A DNA stretch of 64,000 bases from an uncultured Tenacibaculum sp. (GCF_947494125.1 NZ_CANLTU010000008.1:62001-126000), one strand, 5' to 3'. Numbered from the stretch's first letter, positions 44,714-53,611 are shown. Notes: generated from the letters alone by a model not told the origin. Translations and numbers: made by a program.

Positions 44714-44999
44714 AAGGTTTAAAAATCAATAATGATGTTAGTATTTTCAATTTGGATTTAATAATCTGGATTATGACTTCATTTAAAAAACATTGTCCAT
44801 AAAAGTAACAAGGCTGAGAATAAAAAATTTACGAAAACCCGTAAACAAAGTAAGATTTTCCCCTAATCATCCAATTTTTAACACTACAAATAGGCTTTTC
44901 CTTAGCTATTTCCCTTAAAACAAAGCTCGCCAACACCTCTATTCCAACACAATCCATTCTCCGAAGCTCGTTTGATCTATTTTTAAAAAACTAAAGGGC

Positions 45000-45178
45000 C
45001 AGCGAAGTTCGCGGAGGCTTCTGTTTTCTGTTGAAAGCTTCAGCGAAGCTCGGGGAAGCTTTTGTTGGCTGTTGAAAGCATCAGCGAAGCTCGCTGATGC
45101 TTTTGTTTTATATTTATTTCATCAGCGAGCTTCGCTGACGATTTTGTTTTAAGTTTATTTAACCAGCGGAGTTCGCTG
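45000..45178. repeat. Array of five hairpin repeats, exact 41-bp period (array 2)
   Basis: Palindromes start at 45000, 45041, 45082, 45123 and 45164. The array is homologous to 4426-4604 in inverted orientation; the shared end reads CAACAGTATTTTAGC here. Stem arms covary: AAGCTTC/GAAGCTT around the second unit, AAGCATC/GATGCTT around the third. Two units have core changes (CGCGG, CGGGG) that weaken the stem. The remaining parts of the 588-bp gap 44714-45301 hold no gene. The array lies 124 bp upstream of the DUF6261-like gene. Confidence 0.9.
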
Positions 45179-45301
45179 ATGCTTTCAACAGTATTTTAGC
45201 TCATTTTCTCTAATTATTCTTTTGTTTATCAATTATTTATCTTTAAATTGCTACAATCTTACATACATAATCTTTAGTACTCTCTATATAAAGTTTGTAT
45301 T

Positions 45302-46057
45302 ATGACTGCACCGTATGTAAATCGTTTTCGTAACGGAGAATATCTACAATACATGAAAGATGTTCTTAAATTAGTAAACCAACAAGATGTAGCGCTTTTA
45401 GAATTAACCGATCAGCGGGACGCTTTAACTGGGTTGACAACTCAAATTGACGAAGTTTTTCAGCAAAGTTTAGGAAGTGCTATAACCCAAGAGATTATTG
45501 CGCTAGATGAGCGTAGAGACCGAGCCTTTGTTGGTATTAAAACAGTATTGAATGGTTTTACCTATCATAACAATGCTAGCAAACAAGACCATGCTAAAAA
45601 CGCAATTCTTAGTATTGATGTTTATGGCAAGGATATTACCCGTAAGAGCTACCAAGAAGAAACGGCTATTATTAGTAGCTGTATCAACGATTTTGAAACC
45701 AAACCCGAATTAATTGCTGCGATTAACGACTTAAATCTTACGGATTGGTTAGCCGAGTTAAAAAGCGCCAATGAAACTTTTGGCACAAAGTATATTGAAC
45801 GTGTGGGAGAAACTGCTGCCAACCCGTTAACGAGTATTTCTGAGCTAAGGACTGATACTACGTTTGCTTATAAAACCTTAATGAGTCATATTAAGGCCCA
45901 TGATGTATTAGGCAACAATGCTACCTATGCTAGTCTTATGGAGGAGATTGAAGTACTAACCAAGCAATATAATTTAGTGGTAGACAATAGAGTTTCTACG
46001 CCTAATGATGCTCCAGCGGACACAAAGGAGAACACTCAAAACGGAGGAACCTACTAA
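45302..46057 (+). CDS. DUF6261-like helical protein
   Basis: The 251 residues are almost wholly helical (…EYLQYMKDVLKLVNQQDVAL…, …KSYQEETAIISSCINDFETK…), with no signal peptide or transmembrane segment. They resemble the Bacteroidota DUF6261 family, of unknown function. G+C and codon use look slightly higher than in the flanking cassette-like genes. It is the only + strand gene of the region and sits directly behind hairpin array 2. The family name is from memory and should be treated as tentative. Confidence 0.65.
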   Translation: MTAPYVNRFRNGEYLQYMKDVLKLVNQQDVALLELTDQRDALTGLTTQIDEVFQQSLGSAITQEIIALDERRDRAFVGIKTVLNGFTYHNNASKQDHAKNAILSIDVYGKDITRKSYQEETAIISSCINDFETKPELIAAINDLNLTDWLAELKSANETFGTKYIERVGETAANPLTSISELRTDTTFAYKTLMSHIKAHDVLGNNATYASLMEEIEVLTKQYNLVVDNRVSTPNDAPADTKENTQNGGTY

Positions 46058-46084
46058 AAATATAACTTCCCAACTATAGTTATT

Positions 46085-46187
46085 CGTCATTTCGAACGAA
46101 ACACGAGTATCGTAATCTATTGTTTTTAATGCAAACAACTAATTATAATCAGATTCTAATCCTCGTTTTATTTCTTCGGAATGGCGT
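46085..46187. repeat. Inverted-repeat (MITE-like) element
   Basis: The left arm CGTCATTTCGAACGAAACAC… ending in CGTAATCT faces a right arm whose complement starts CGCCATTCCGAAGAAA and ends in GATTAGAATCTG. A further half-arm (CGTCATTGAGAACGAGGCAT) is at 46194-46226. The core resembles the GTCATTGCGAGGAACGAAGCAATC-type interspersed repeat seen in many bacterial genomes. A related copy is at 54661-54724. Confidence 0.6.
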
Positions 46188-46249
46188 TTTTTTCGTCATT
46201 GAGAACGAGGCATGAGTGAAGTAAATTAGTTTTTTGTTTTTATAGTTTA

Positions 46250-46300
46250 ATTAAAAAACGATGCTATATACAACTATTAAAAGGCTAACAGAAACCAGAG
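46250..46300 (-). repeat. ~50-bp 3'-end element, diverged copy I
   Basis: On the minus strand: TTTCTGTTAGCCTTTTAATA, GTTGTATATAGCATCG and TTTTTTAATTAAA. The order of blocks matches the consensus, but the hairpin is degraded. It lies 16 bp after the stop of the lipoprotein gene at 46317. Confidence 0.55.
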
Positions 46301-46316
46301 AAATAACTACTAATTT

Positions 46317-47192
46317 TTAAGGTTTAAATTGTTTTATTTTATATAAATCAAATTCAATAGTTGGTAAACCAATTGTTTTTCGTCTTGAATTATATTTAAA
46401 ATAATGCTTAATAGGAATACGATTTATATTATATGTTCCGTAAAATTGGTTCTCATCATTATACAAATGATATTGATCAACCATTGCTCCGTATATAACT
46501 GGAGAACATTTCCCTGCTATTACAAACTCTTTAATTTTAGGTAAGAAATAGTTAATTCTAATTGAATCGTTGGTATGCAACAATACAGCAACAATATTTA
46601 TACTTTTTTTATCTATACTATAATTCCCTATAACCCTTTCATTTGGGTAGATGTTTTTATTAAATAATACCTTTAATAAATTTTGGTTTTCTAAATCTTG
46701 AAGAATAATTTTATTAGCAGATTCACTATCTATATTTTCTTTTCTATACTTTTGATCTAGAAAAACCATTTCTTTTATTTCTTTTCTTAAGTTTAAATCT
46801 ATTGAATTAATATATTTAGCTCTATATTTTTGATATTCTTTATCAGAGATTTTTATTTCATTAAAAGCTTTATTTAAAATACTATCGTACTTAAAATAAT
46901 CTTTATCTAATCCATAATCAGTTATAGAATTGATTAATTTATTTTTATATTTTAATTTTAGTAGGTAAGAAAGTTTTGTAAACGTAAAATATTCTTGGTA
47001 AGAAGAATTAAGAGGTTTGTATAAATTAAAAATAGAGTCTAAAATACCATAACTTTTTTTAAAGTTAGAGGTAGTCATTAAACTATCAGCTTTATACACC
47101 GCTGTGTAATATGGCGTATAATCTAATTTTACAGTTTTACACCCCAGCAGTAAACAACAACTTATAAATAATATTAGTATTCCTTTTTTCAT
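46317..47192 (-). CDS. Lipoprotein, DUF6624-like
   Basis: The 291 residues begin with a lipoprotein signal (MKKGILILFISCCLLLGCKT, lipobox Cys18). A helical, Lys-rich region follows. The C-terminal third reads like DUF6624 (VAVLLHTNDSIRINYFLPKI, then GKCSPVIYGAMVDQYHLYND and NQFYGTY). The family has no known function. An element copy follows its stop and another precedes its start region. Confidence 0.65.
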   Translation of the reverse strand: MKKGILILFISCCLLLGCKTVKLDYTPYYTAVYKADSLMTTSNFKKSYGILDSIFNLYKPLNSSYQEYFTFTKLSYLLKLKYKNKLINSITDYGLDKDYFKYDSILNKAFNEIKISDKEYQKYRAKYINSIDLNLRKEIKEMVFLDQKYRKENIDSESANKIILQDLENQNLLKVLFNKNIYPNERVIGNYSIDKKSINIVAVLLHTNDSIRINYFLPKIKEFVIAGKCSPVIYGAMVDQYHLYNDENQFYGTYNINRIPIKHYFKYNSRRKTIGLPTIEFDLYKIKQFKP

Positions 47193-47259
47193 GCAAGGTA
47201 AATCTAAGTATTTCTACCCTTATTTCTTAAAAAGATTTTAAATCTTATTTGTCTATTCA

Positions 47260-47305
47260 TTAAACAACAATACAATTAACCACTAGTCAAAGACTAACAG
47301 AAATG
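47260..47305 (-). repeat. ~50-bp 3'-end element, copy H
   Basis: On the minus strand: TTCTGTTAGTC, TTT, GACTAGTGG, then TTAATTGTATTG. It lies 66 bp downstream of the hydrolase gene and marks the junction between the accessory region and the folA-gldA operon. Confidence 0.8.
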
Positions 47306-47371
47306 AAAGAAATATTAAAAAGAAATTTTGAATCTAAATGAATTTATATAAGATACGAATAATAGTGATCC

Positions 47372-48217
47372 TTATTTCGTATTCAAAAAAGCTAAAACAA
47401 GCTCAACTACATTTTCTAATTCGGTAGACAACGCTGTGTTATTCCATGGATGCTTTACATTAAACACATGATCTGCTCCTTTAATAATTGCTAGTTCATT
47501 TTTTGAATTCCACTCATAAAGCTCTTTTGCTTCGTTTATTGAAATTGAAGTATCATTATCTCCGTGAATAATTAAATGTGGAATTTCTAATTTCTCTTCG
47601 GCAGATTTAATATTAAGACGTGCTTCGTTTTGTTTAAAGTCTGTATAAAACTGATAATAATGCGGCATTTGCTGTTTGGTTCTTCCATTAACCACATATT
47701 TTACACCAGTCTCTTTCCACTCCTTTAAATTACCAATAGTAGCTGTGCGTTTTCCAAAATCGCTTATACTCGCCAAAGTAATTAGTTTTTGTATTCGATT
47801 GTCTTCAGAAGCTTTTATAATGGAAATACCGCCTCCTCTACTATGACCTATTAAATTAATGCTGTTGGTATCAATATTTTTATACCCCGCAAAATACTCT
47901 TTAACCCAAGTTAATACATCATGCAAATCATCTAACTCTTTGGTATAATTATTATTTCCGAAAGCTTCTAAATCTGGAAAATCAATAGGGTTTTCAACAG
48001 TACCTCCGTTATGAGAAAAATTGAATTTCACGAAACAAAATCCAGATTTTGCTACCGATTCAGCCATTAAATCCCAAGCGCCCCAATCTTTAAAACCTTT
48101 ATAACCATGACAAAAAACAACTACTGGTTGATGCAATGTTTCTTTTGAAAAAAACGTGTCAATCAAAATTGGTTTCTTAGCACCCCTTTCTAAAACTATA
48201 TTTTTTATAATTTCCAT
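47372..48217 (-). CDS. Alpha/beta hydrolase
   Basis: The 281 residues form an alpha/beta hydrolase fold with nucleophile elbow GHSRGG, oxyanion region CHGYKGFKDWG, acid region IHGDNDTSI and catalytic His in GADHVF. It is probably an esterase-type enzyme; substrate unknown. The frame starts six codons earlier at a TTG, but ATG 48217 (MEIIKNIVLERG) is better. It lies 19 bp after gldA and is likely transcribed with it. Confidence 0.88.
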   Translation of the reverse strand: MEIIKNIVLERGAKKPILIDTFFSKETLHQPVVVFCHGYKGFKDWGAWDLMAESVAKSGFCFVKFNFSHNGGTVENPIDFPDLEAFGNNNYTKELDDLHDVLTWVKEYFAGYKNIDTNSINLIGHSRGGGISIIKASEDNRIQKLITLASISDFGKRTATIGNLKEWKETGVKYVVNGRTKQQMPHYYQFYTDFKQNEARLNIKSAEEKLEIPHLIIHGDNDTSISINEAKELYEWNSKNELAIIKGADHVFNVKHPWNNTALSTELENVVELVLAFLNTK

Positions 48218-48236
48218 GTTAGTTGTCTTTAGCAAA

Positions 48237-49130
48237 CTAATTCGTCAACTCTCTAAACAAGCTCTCCAGGTTTTTATTCTCGGTGTTTAAGCCTAAAATT
48301 TTCAAGCCGTTTTCTTGGGCAAAATCAAAAATAACAGGACGCATATCTTCTTTCGATTCAAAAGATAGTATCCAGTTGTTTTCTGTTGTATTTTCAAAAG
48401 ACGTTAAATTAGGCAATCGTTTAATAAACTGTTCTTCTAGTTTATAATCAAAAGTAACTCTAATCACTTGTTCCTTATTGGTTCTAAGTTCAGAAATCGG
48501 CTTATCTATTACCAATTCTCCTTTGTTTATAATCACCACTCGGTCACATACCGCCTCTACCTCTTGCATAATGTGCGTAGATAACAATACGGTTTTGTCT
48601 TTTCCTAGTTCTTTTATTAACTCACGGATTTCTACCAATTGATTTGGATCTAATCCTGTAGTGGGTTCATCTAAAATTAACACTTCTGGGTCGTGTAAAA
48701 TTGCCGCTGCTAAGCCTACTCTTTGACGATACCCTTTAGACAATTGCCCTATTTTTTTATGCGCTTCTACTGTTAAACCAACTTGTGCTATTACCTCAGC
48801 TACTTTGGCTTTAGCTACTTTATGAATTGAGGCTTGAAACTGTAAGTATTCTCGCACATACATATCTAAATACAATGGATTGTGCTCTGGTAAATACCCT
48901 ATTTTTCTTTGTGCTTCAATAGGATTTTCTATTACATCTATTCCACTTACCAGTACAGCACCTTCTGATGGTTGGATAAAACCTGTTAGGATTTTCATGG
49001 TTGTTGATTTCCCTGCTCCATTTGGGCCTAAAAAACCAACAATTTCTCCTTTATTAGCTTCTAAACTAATTCCGTTAACAGCTTTTTGCGTACCGTATAC
49101 TTTTGATATTGATGTAAGTTGTATTGACAT
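48237..49130 (-). CDS. gldA: Gliding-motility ABC transporter ATPase GldA
   Basis: The 297 residues comprise an ABC ATPase domain, Walker A GPNGAGKST, signature LSKGYRQRVG, Walker B VLILDEP and H-loop STHIMQ, then a C-terminal ~85-residue domain (…FIKRLPNLTSFENTTENNWI…). Length and sequence fit GldA, which works with GldF and GldG in the inner membrane and is needed for gliding in some Flavobacterium. gldF and gldG are not in the window. It is 3 bp after folA. Confidence 0.85.
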   Translation of the reverse strand: MSIQLTSISKVYGTQKAVNGISLEANKGEIVGFLGPNGAGKSTTMKILTGFIQPSEGAVLVSGIDVIENPIEAQRKIGYLPEHNPLYLDMYVREYLQFQASIHKVAKAKVAEVIAQVGLTVEAHKKIGQLSKGYRQRVGLAAAILHDPEVLILDEPTTGLDPNQLVEIRELIKELGKDKTVLLSTHIMQEVEAVCDRVVIINKGELVIDKPISELRTNKEQVIRVTFDYKLEEQFIKRLPNLTSFENTTENNWILSFESKEDMRPVIFDFAQENGLKILGLNTENKNLESLFRELTN

Positions 49131-49133
49131 AAA

Positions 49134-49622
49134 TTATTTTCTTACGTAAGAAACGAAACTATAATCGTATTTATTTTTAGCGTCTGCCATAAAGTTTTCT
49201 CTCGATGCTTCTTTCCAAACATTCATATCTATTTCTGGAAAGAAAACATCTGCTTCAAATTCATGATGCACCACCGTTATATCTAACCTATCCACCAATC
49301 CTTTTTCAATGGCTTGCTTATATATTTGTGCACCTCCAATAATAAATATATCAGTATCTTCTTTAGCTATCTCTAATGCTTCTTCTATTGAATTTGCTAT
49401 GAAACAACCGTCTTTAAAATAATCATTATTTCTCGTTATTATAACTGAGGTACGATTTGGCAAGGGTTTCCCGATACTTTCAAAAGTATTGCGCCCCATT
49501 AAAATATGATGTCCTGAAGTAACTTTTTTAAAACGCTTTAAATCAGCTGGAAGGTGCCATATTAAGTCATTATCTTTTCCTAAAGCATTGTTGTTTGCTA
49601 TTGCAGCAATTATTGTAATCAT
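49134..49622 (-). CDS. folA: Dihydrofolate reductase
   Basis: The 162 residues have the DHFR motifs: AIANNNALGKDNDLIWHLPA (substrate site), MGRNTFESIGKPLPNR (NADPH site) and IFIIGGAQIYKQAI. It reduces dihydrofolate to tetrahydrofolate. The neighbouring thyA produces dihydrofolate, so the folA-thyA pairing is functional. Confidence 0.97.
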   Translation of the reverse strand: MITIIAAIANNNALGKDNDLIWHLPADLKRFKKVTSGHHILMGRNTFESIGKPLPNRTSVIITRNNDYFKDGCFIANSIEEALEIAKEDTDIFIIGGAQIYKQAIEKGLVDRLDITVVHHEFEADVFFPEIDMNVWKEASRENFMADAKNKYDYSFVSYVRK

Positions 49623-49642
49623 AAAATTTATTTAATGAACAA

Positions 49643-49828
49643 TTATACACTCTTTGCCCATTCTTTAATATAACTTGTTAAGTCTCTTTTTCTTGTAACA
49701 GCTTCCTCTGCGTCTTCTGTTTGTATATTGTCTATTAAAATTTTAATAGCAACTAAAACTTCTTCATCGTTAATTTCAGCTATTTTTTCATAAAGGGAAT
49801 CTTTTAAAACGTCAACATTTGTAGTCAT
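49643..49828 (-). CDS. Small hypothetical protein, antitoxin-like N-terminus
   Basis: The 61 residues are acidic and helical: VDVLKDSLYEKIAEINDEEV, then EEAVTRKRDLTSYIKEWAKS. The pattern recalls short Bacteroidota antitoxin-like proteins, but no toxin gene adjoins it. It lies between thyA and folA on the same strand, so it may simply be an operon member. Confidence 0.6.
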   Translation of the reverse strand: MTTNVDVLKDSLYEKIAEINDEEVLVAIKILIDNIQTEDAEEAVTRKRDLTSYIKEWAKSV

Positions 49829-49890
49829 TTTCTGTACTTTTTAGTTCCTATTACAAATTTACTAAAGAAAGCCTATAAAATAATGTTAAA

Positions 49891-50715
49891 TTACACTGCT
49901 ACAACACCTTTTATGTGTGGATGCGGATTGTAATCCGTCAATTCAAAATCTTCAAAAGTAAAATCTTCTATATTTTTTATGGCTGGATTCATTTTCATTG
50001 TTGGCAATGGTCTTGCTTCTCTAGAGAGTTGCAACTCCAATTGCTCCATATGATTGTTGTAAATATGTGCATCGCCAAATGTATGTATAAAGTCTCCCGC
50101 TTCATATCCACAAACTTGTGCTATCATCATGGTAAACAACGCATACGATGCGATGTTAAACGGAACTCCTAAGAATATATCGGCACTTCGTTGGTATAAT
50201 TGACACGATAATTTTCCGTCTGCAACATAAAATTGAAAAAATGCATGGCATGGAGGCAATGCCGCTTTACCATTCGCTACATTTTCAGAAAAAGATTTTG
50301 TGGTATCTGGTAATACCGACGGATTCCATGCAGAAACCAACATTCTTCTACTATTTGGATTCTTTTTAAGTGTTTCTATTACTTCCTTTAACTGATCTAC
50401 TTCATCACTATTCCAATTACGCCATTGGTGTCCATAAACTGGTCCTAAATCGCCATTCTCATCAGCCCAATCGTTCCAAATACGCACGCCATTTTCTTGC
50501 AAGTACTTTACATTCGTATCACCTTTAATAAACCAAAGCAGCTCATAAATAATAGATTTTAAATGTAATTTCTTAGTGGTTACCATTGGAAACCCCTCAC
50601 TTAAATCAAATCTCATTTGGTATCCAAAAACACTTTTTGTTCCTGTTCCTGTTCTATCACCTTTTTCGTTTCCGCTTTCTAAAACGTGTTTTACTAAGTC
50701 TAAGTACTGTTGCAT
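49891..50715 (-). CDS. thyA: Thymidylate synthase
   Basis: The 274 residues have [20 protein letters not shown] at the N-terminus, the catalytic Cys in [32 protein letters not shown] and the C-terminal [10 protein letters not shown]. It makes dTMP from dUMP with methylene-tetrahydrofolate. It is first in a probable thyA-small protein-folA-gldA-hydrolase operon. Confidence 0.97.
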   Translation of the reverse strand: MQQYLDLVKHVLESGNEKGDRTGTGTKSVFGYQMRFDLSEGFPMVTTKKLHLKSIIYELLWFIKGDTNVKYLQENGVRIWNDWADENGDLGPVYGHQWRNWNSDEVDQLKEVIETLKKNPNSRRMLVSAWNPSVLPDTTKSFSENVANGKAALPPCHAFFQFYVADGKLSCQLYQRSADIFLGVPFNIASYALFTMMIAQVCGYEAGDFIHTFGDAHIYNNHMEQLELQLSREARPLPTMKMNPAIKNIEDFTFEDFELTDYNPHPHIKGVVAV

Positions 50716-50746
50716 CTTCCCTCTTTAATTAGGGTATAAAAATAAA

Positions 50747-50776
50747 AAAGCATCGATAAAAAATATCGATGCTTTA
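50747..50776. terminator. Hairpin terminator between the GG-leader peptide gene and thyA
   Basis: AAAGCATCGATA-aaaaa-TATCGATGCTTT. It lies 41 bp after the peptide gene in its direction, with a short T-run on the minus strand. Confidence 0.75.
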
Positions 50777-50817
50777 AAAATTGTTTTCAGTAAGTTATTA
50801 ACTATAGGCATTTATTA

Positions 50818-51000
50818 TTATGCCCACATACAATTACCATTACCTAAACAGTATCCATAATCGCAAAATTCATATCCATTTGGTAATCGAGAACAACACA
50901 TATTGTTCCCTTTACAATAGGCTCTTCCGCCTCCATTAATTTGAACTTGTTCTTTTTTTGACAATGGTTTAAATCCGTTTAGATTTTTTAAATTCTTCAT
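50818..51000 (-). CDS. Cys-rich peptide precursor with GG-type leader (bacteriocin-like)
   Basis: The 60 residues begin with a clear Bacteroidota GG leader (MKNLKNLNGFKPLSKKEQVQ, then INGG at 21-24). The core of ~36 residues has six Cys (29, 35, 36, 46, 51, 57) plus several Gly, Asn and Tyr. After cleavage behind Gly23-Gly24 by a C39-type peptidase transporter it could be a disulfide-rich or modified secreted peptide. No transporter or modification enzyme is nearby. It is monocistronic, with its own terminator and a possible TATATTTA -7 element near 51038. An 18-bp palindrome, AAATAAAATATTTTATTT, lies near 51074. Confidence 0.75.
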   Translation of the reverse strand: MKNLKNLNGFKPLSKKEQVQINGGGRAYCKGNNMCCSRLPNGYEFCDYGYCLGNGNCMWA

Positions 51001-51143
51001 AATTTTATGATTTAAGATTTCGGGTGGTATAAATATATTGAAAAAAGTGTTAAAAAATAATCATATTCGTAAAATAAAATATTTTATTTCAACAACTAAC
51101 TTGCACACCCTGTGTATACTACATTCTTAAATCATTGCAAGAA

Positions 51144-51178
51144 AAAAGAGCTTCAGTATTTAATACTGAAGCTCTTTT
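51144..51178 (-). terminator. Terminator of the NupC-type transporter gene
   Basis: AAAAGAGCTTCAGTATT pairs with AATACTGAAGCTCTTTT, with a T-run on the minus strand. Confidence 0.88.
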
Positions 51179-51199
51179 AAGTTTTTTATATAAATAGTC

Positions 51200-52918
51200 T
51201 TATCCGATAATCATACCTGCAATTGTTGCAGACATTAAAGACGCTATAGTTCCTCCAATTAATGCTTTCATTCCAAACTCCGATAATGTTTTACGTTGTC
51301 CTGGCGCTAAAGAACCTATACCTCCAATTTGGATTCCTATAGATGCAAAGTTTGCAAATCCACATAACATATAGGTTGCCATAATAATTGACTTATTATA
51401 AGTTAAATGCGTTGCACTTGCTACATTTTTAAGTTCTGCTAATTGAATATATCCAACAAACTCACTCGCTGCTAATTTAATTCCTAATAGTTGTCCCATT
51501 AAAGCCATATCTTCTCTCGCCACACCTATTAACCACATTAATGGTGCGAACACATAACCTAAGATAAATTCTAATGATAAACTTTTATATGCTGTATTTG
51601 CGGCTATAAGATCATTTAAACTTGTTAGTCTTCCCACTAAATCTAAACCTCCATTCAACATTGCTATAAATGCAATAAACACTAACAACATTGCTGCTAC
51701 GTTCATTGCTAAGTTTAAACCTTCTGTAGTTCCATTTGCAATAGCATCTAAAATATTTGATCCTATTTTTTCTGATGAAACTTGTACATCTGTATTTACC
51801 GCTTCTGTTTGTGGGTATAATATTTTTGAAATAATAATTGCTCCTGGTGCTGCCATTACAGATGCTGCCAATAAATGTTTTGCATATACTAATCGTAATG
51901 CCTCATCATCGCCACCTAAGAAACCGATATAGGCTGCCAAAACGGCTCCTGCAACGGTTGCCATACCACCAATCATTACCAATAACATTTCCGACTTATT
52001 CATTTTTTCTAAATAAGCCTTTATTAGTAAAGGTGCTTCTGTTTGCCCTAAGAAAATATTTCCTGCAACTGATAAACTTTCTGCTCCAGATATTTTTAAA
52101 ACCTTAGATAGTAACATCGCCATCAACTTAACTATAACTTGAATAACTCCTAAATAAAACAATAAAGAAGTTAAAGCTGAAAAGAAAATAATGGTTGGTA
52201 ATACTTGAAATGCGAAAATAAACCCAAATGAATCCATATCTGCAACCAGCCCACTAAATAGAAATTCACTACCTGCTCTTGTAAAATTTAAAATTTCAAT
52301 AAACAAACGCCCAATCAATTCAAAAGCACCTTGAACAAAAGATACTTTTAAAACACCAACTGCAATTATTAATTGAAAAGCCAAACCTAATCCTACGATT
52401 TTCCAATCTATTCCTTTTCTGTTTGAACTAAATAAGAATGCCACAACTAATAATACCAACATTCCTAAAACTCCTCTAAACAAACTCTGCATAGAAAATC
52501 CTTGACTTGGAATAATTGCATCAGTCTTGGCAGCAACTTCTGCTACTTCCGCTACAACTGCTACCGCTTCAGGGTTTGATGTAAATTTGTATAATACGTT
52601 TTTTTCAGATAATGTTAACGCCTCATCTGTTAACTCAACTACATTATAATAACGAACCGTATCATTCGGTTGCTTATAATTAAATATTAATAAGTTGTTT
52701 TGGTGAATATAATTCCCTGCTGCTGCTAAACTATCTTTTGCAACTAAAGAATATTTAAAGTTTCCTTCTGTTAAATTTAAAACATCTGAAGGGTTTATGG
52801 TTACTACCGAATTTCCATCAGTAGTCGTAATCGACGAAAAATTCCACTTTTTCTCTATGCTCTGCCCAAAAGTTAATATTGATGCACAAAGCATTATGAA
52901 AGTAAATAATTTCTTCAT
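51200..52918 (-). CDS. NupC-family concentrative nucleoside transporter with N-terminal secreted domain
   Basis: Residues 1-19 are a signal peptide (MKKLFTFIMLCASILTFGQ). Residues ~20-115 form a small beta-rich, lipocalin-like domain (…FKYSLVAKDSLAAAGNYIHQ…). From ~145 a complete CNT transporter follows: FQVLPTIIFFSALTSLLFYL, GQTEAPLLIKAYL, MATVAGAVLAAYIG and GFANFASIGIQIGG. It would import nucleosides with Na+ or H+. The fused extracytoplasmic domain is absent from E. coli NupC; its ligand is unknown. It lies 15 bp after the bifunctional nuclease gene. Confidence 0.9.
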   Translation of the reverse strand: MKKLFTFIMLCASILTFGQSIEKKWNFSSITTTDGNSVVTINPSDVLNLTEGNFKYSLVAKDSLAAAGNYIHQNNLLIFNYKQPNDTVRYYNVVELTDEALTLSEKNVLYKFTSNPEAVAVVAEVAEVAAKTDAIIPSQGFSMQSLFRGVLGMLVLLVVAFLFSSNRKGIDWKIVGLGLAFQLIIAVGVLKVSFVQGAFELIGRLFIEILNFTRAGSEFLFSGLVADMDSFGFIFAFQVLPTIIFFSALTSLLFYLGVIQVIVKLMAMLLSKVLKISGAESLSVAGNIFLGQTEAPLLIKAYLEKMNKSEMLLVMIGGMATVAGAVLAAYIGFLGGDDEALRLVYAKHLLAASVMAAPGAIIISKILYPQTEAVNTDVQVSSEKIGSNILDAIANGTTEGLNLAMNVAAMLLVFIAFIAMLNGGLDLVGRLTSLNDLIAANTAYKSLSLEFILGYVFAPLMWLIGVAREDMALMGQLLGIKLAASEFVGYIQLAELKNVASATHLTYNKSIIMATYMLCGFANFASIGIQIGGIGSLAPGQRKTLSEFGMKALIGGTIASLMSATIAGMIIG

Positions 52919-52933
52919 TGTATATATTTTAAT

Positions 52934-53545
52934 TTAAGAACGTTTGCTGATTTCATCGCGAATTTTCGCGGCCATTTCATAATCTTCGTTAGCTACAGCT
53001 TCGTTAAGTTGTTCGTGTAATTCTTGTAATGATAAGTGCGCGTAGCTACCTTTCTCTACTTCTTCTTCCTCTTCTAAAGAAAACTCAATTTCATCAGAGT
53101 CTAAGTCTTCTTCAATTATTAATTCTTCATCCATTTTTAAATAAATTCCAGCTTTATCTAAAATGTTTTCATACGTATAAATAGGTGCTTGAAAACGAAC
53201 TGCCAATGCTATTGCATCTGATGTTCGTGTATCAATTACTTCTTCTACTCCATCTCTTTCACAAATTAAACTAGAATAAAACACGCCATCAACCAGTTTA
53301 TGAATAATAACCTGATTAACCATAATAGCAAATCTATCTGCAAATGTTTTAAATAAATCGTGTGTAAGTGGTCTTGGGGGACGGATTTCTTTTTCTAAAG
53401 CTATTGCTATAGATTGTGCTTCAAATGCTCCAATAATAATTGGTAACGTTCTTGTTCCTTCCATTTCGCTCAGCACCAATGCATAAGCTCCACTTTGGGT
53501 TTGACTGTATGAAATCCCCTTAATAGTCAGTTTAATTAAACTCAT
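52934..53545 (-). CDS. Bifunctional nuclease-domain (DUF151) protein with UvrB/C motif
   Basis: The 203 residues comprise a BFN/DUF151 domain (GAYALVLSEMEGTRTLPIII, RPLTHDLFKTFADRF, DTRTSDAIALAVRFQAPIYT), then an acidic linker and a C-terminal UvrB/UvrC-type helical hairpin (LHEQLNEAVANEDYEMAAKI). Plant relatives show DNase and RNase activity; the bacterial role is unclear. It is probably co-transcribed with the downstream transporter. Confidence 0.9.
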   Translation of the reverse strand: MSLIKLTIKGISYSQTQSGAYALVLSEMEGTRTLPIIIGAFEAQSIAIALEKEIRPPRPLTHDLFKTFADRFAIMVNQVIIHKLVDGVFYSSLICERDGVEEVIDTRTSDAIALAVRFQAPIYTYENILDKAGIYLKMDEELIIEEDLDSDEIEFSLEEEEEVEKGSYAHLSLQELHEQLNEAVANEDYEMAAKIRDEISKRS

Positions 53546-53570
53546 TTATCAATCATCGTAAAAACAAAAA

Positions 53571-53611
53571 GCTGTCTAATTTTAGGCTCTTTGCTTAAAA
53601 TTTTAGACAGC
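53571..53611 (-). terminator. Terminator of the etfBA operon
   Basis: GCTGTCTAA…TTAGACAGC is a long stem, with TTTTTGTTTTT on the minus strand, 78 bp after etfA. Confidence 0.7.

Noticed and set aside
39751..47305. True integron cassette array with attC sites
   Set aside because: Gene-plus-3'-element order is similar, but the elements are ~50 bp, lack paired RYYYAAC/GTTRRRY core ends, and no integron integrase is seen in the window.
49643..49828. Toxin-antitoxin module
   Set aside because: Only an antitoxin-like small protein is present; no toxin gene adjoins it, as its neighbours are thyA and folA.
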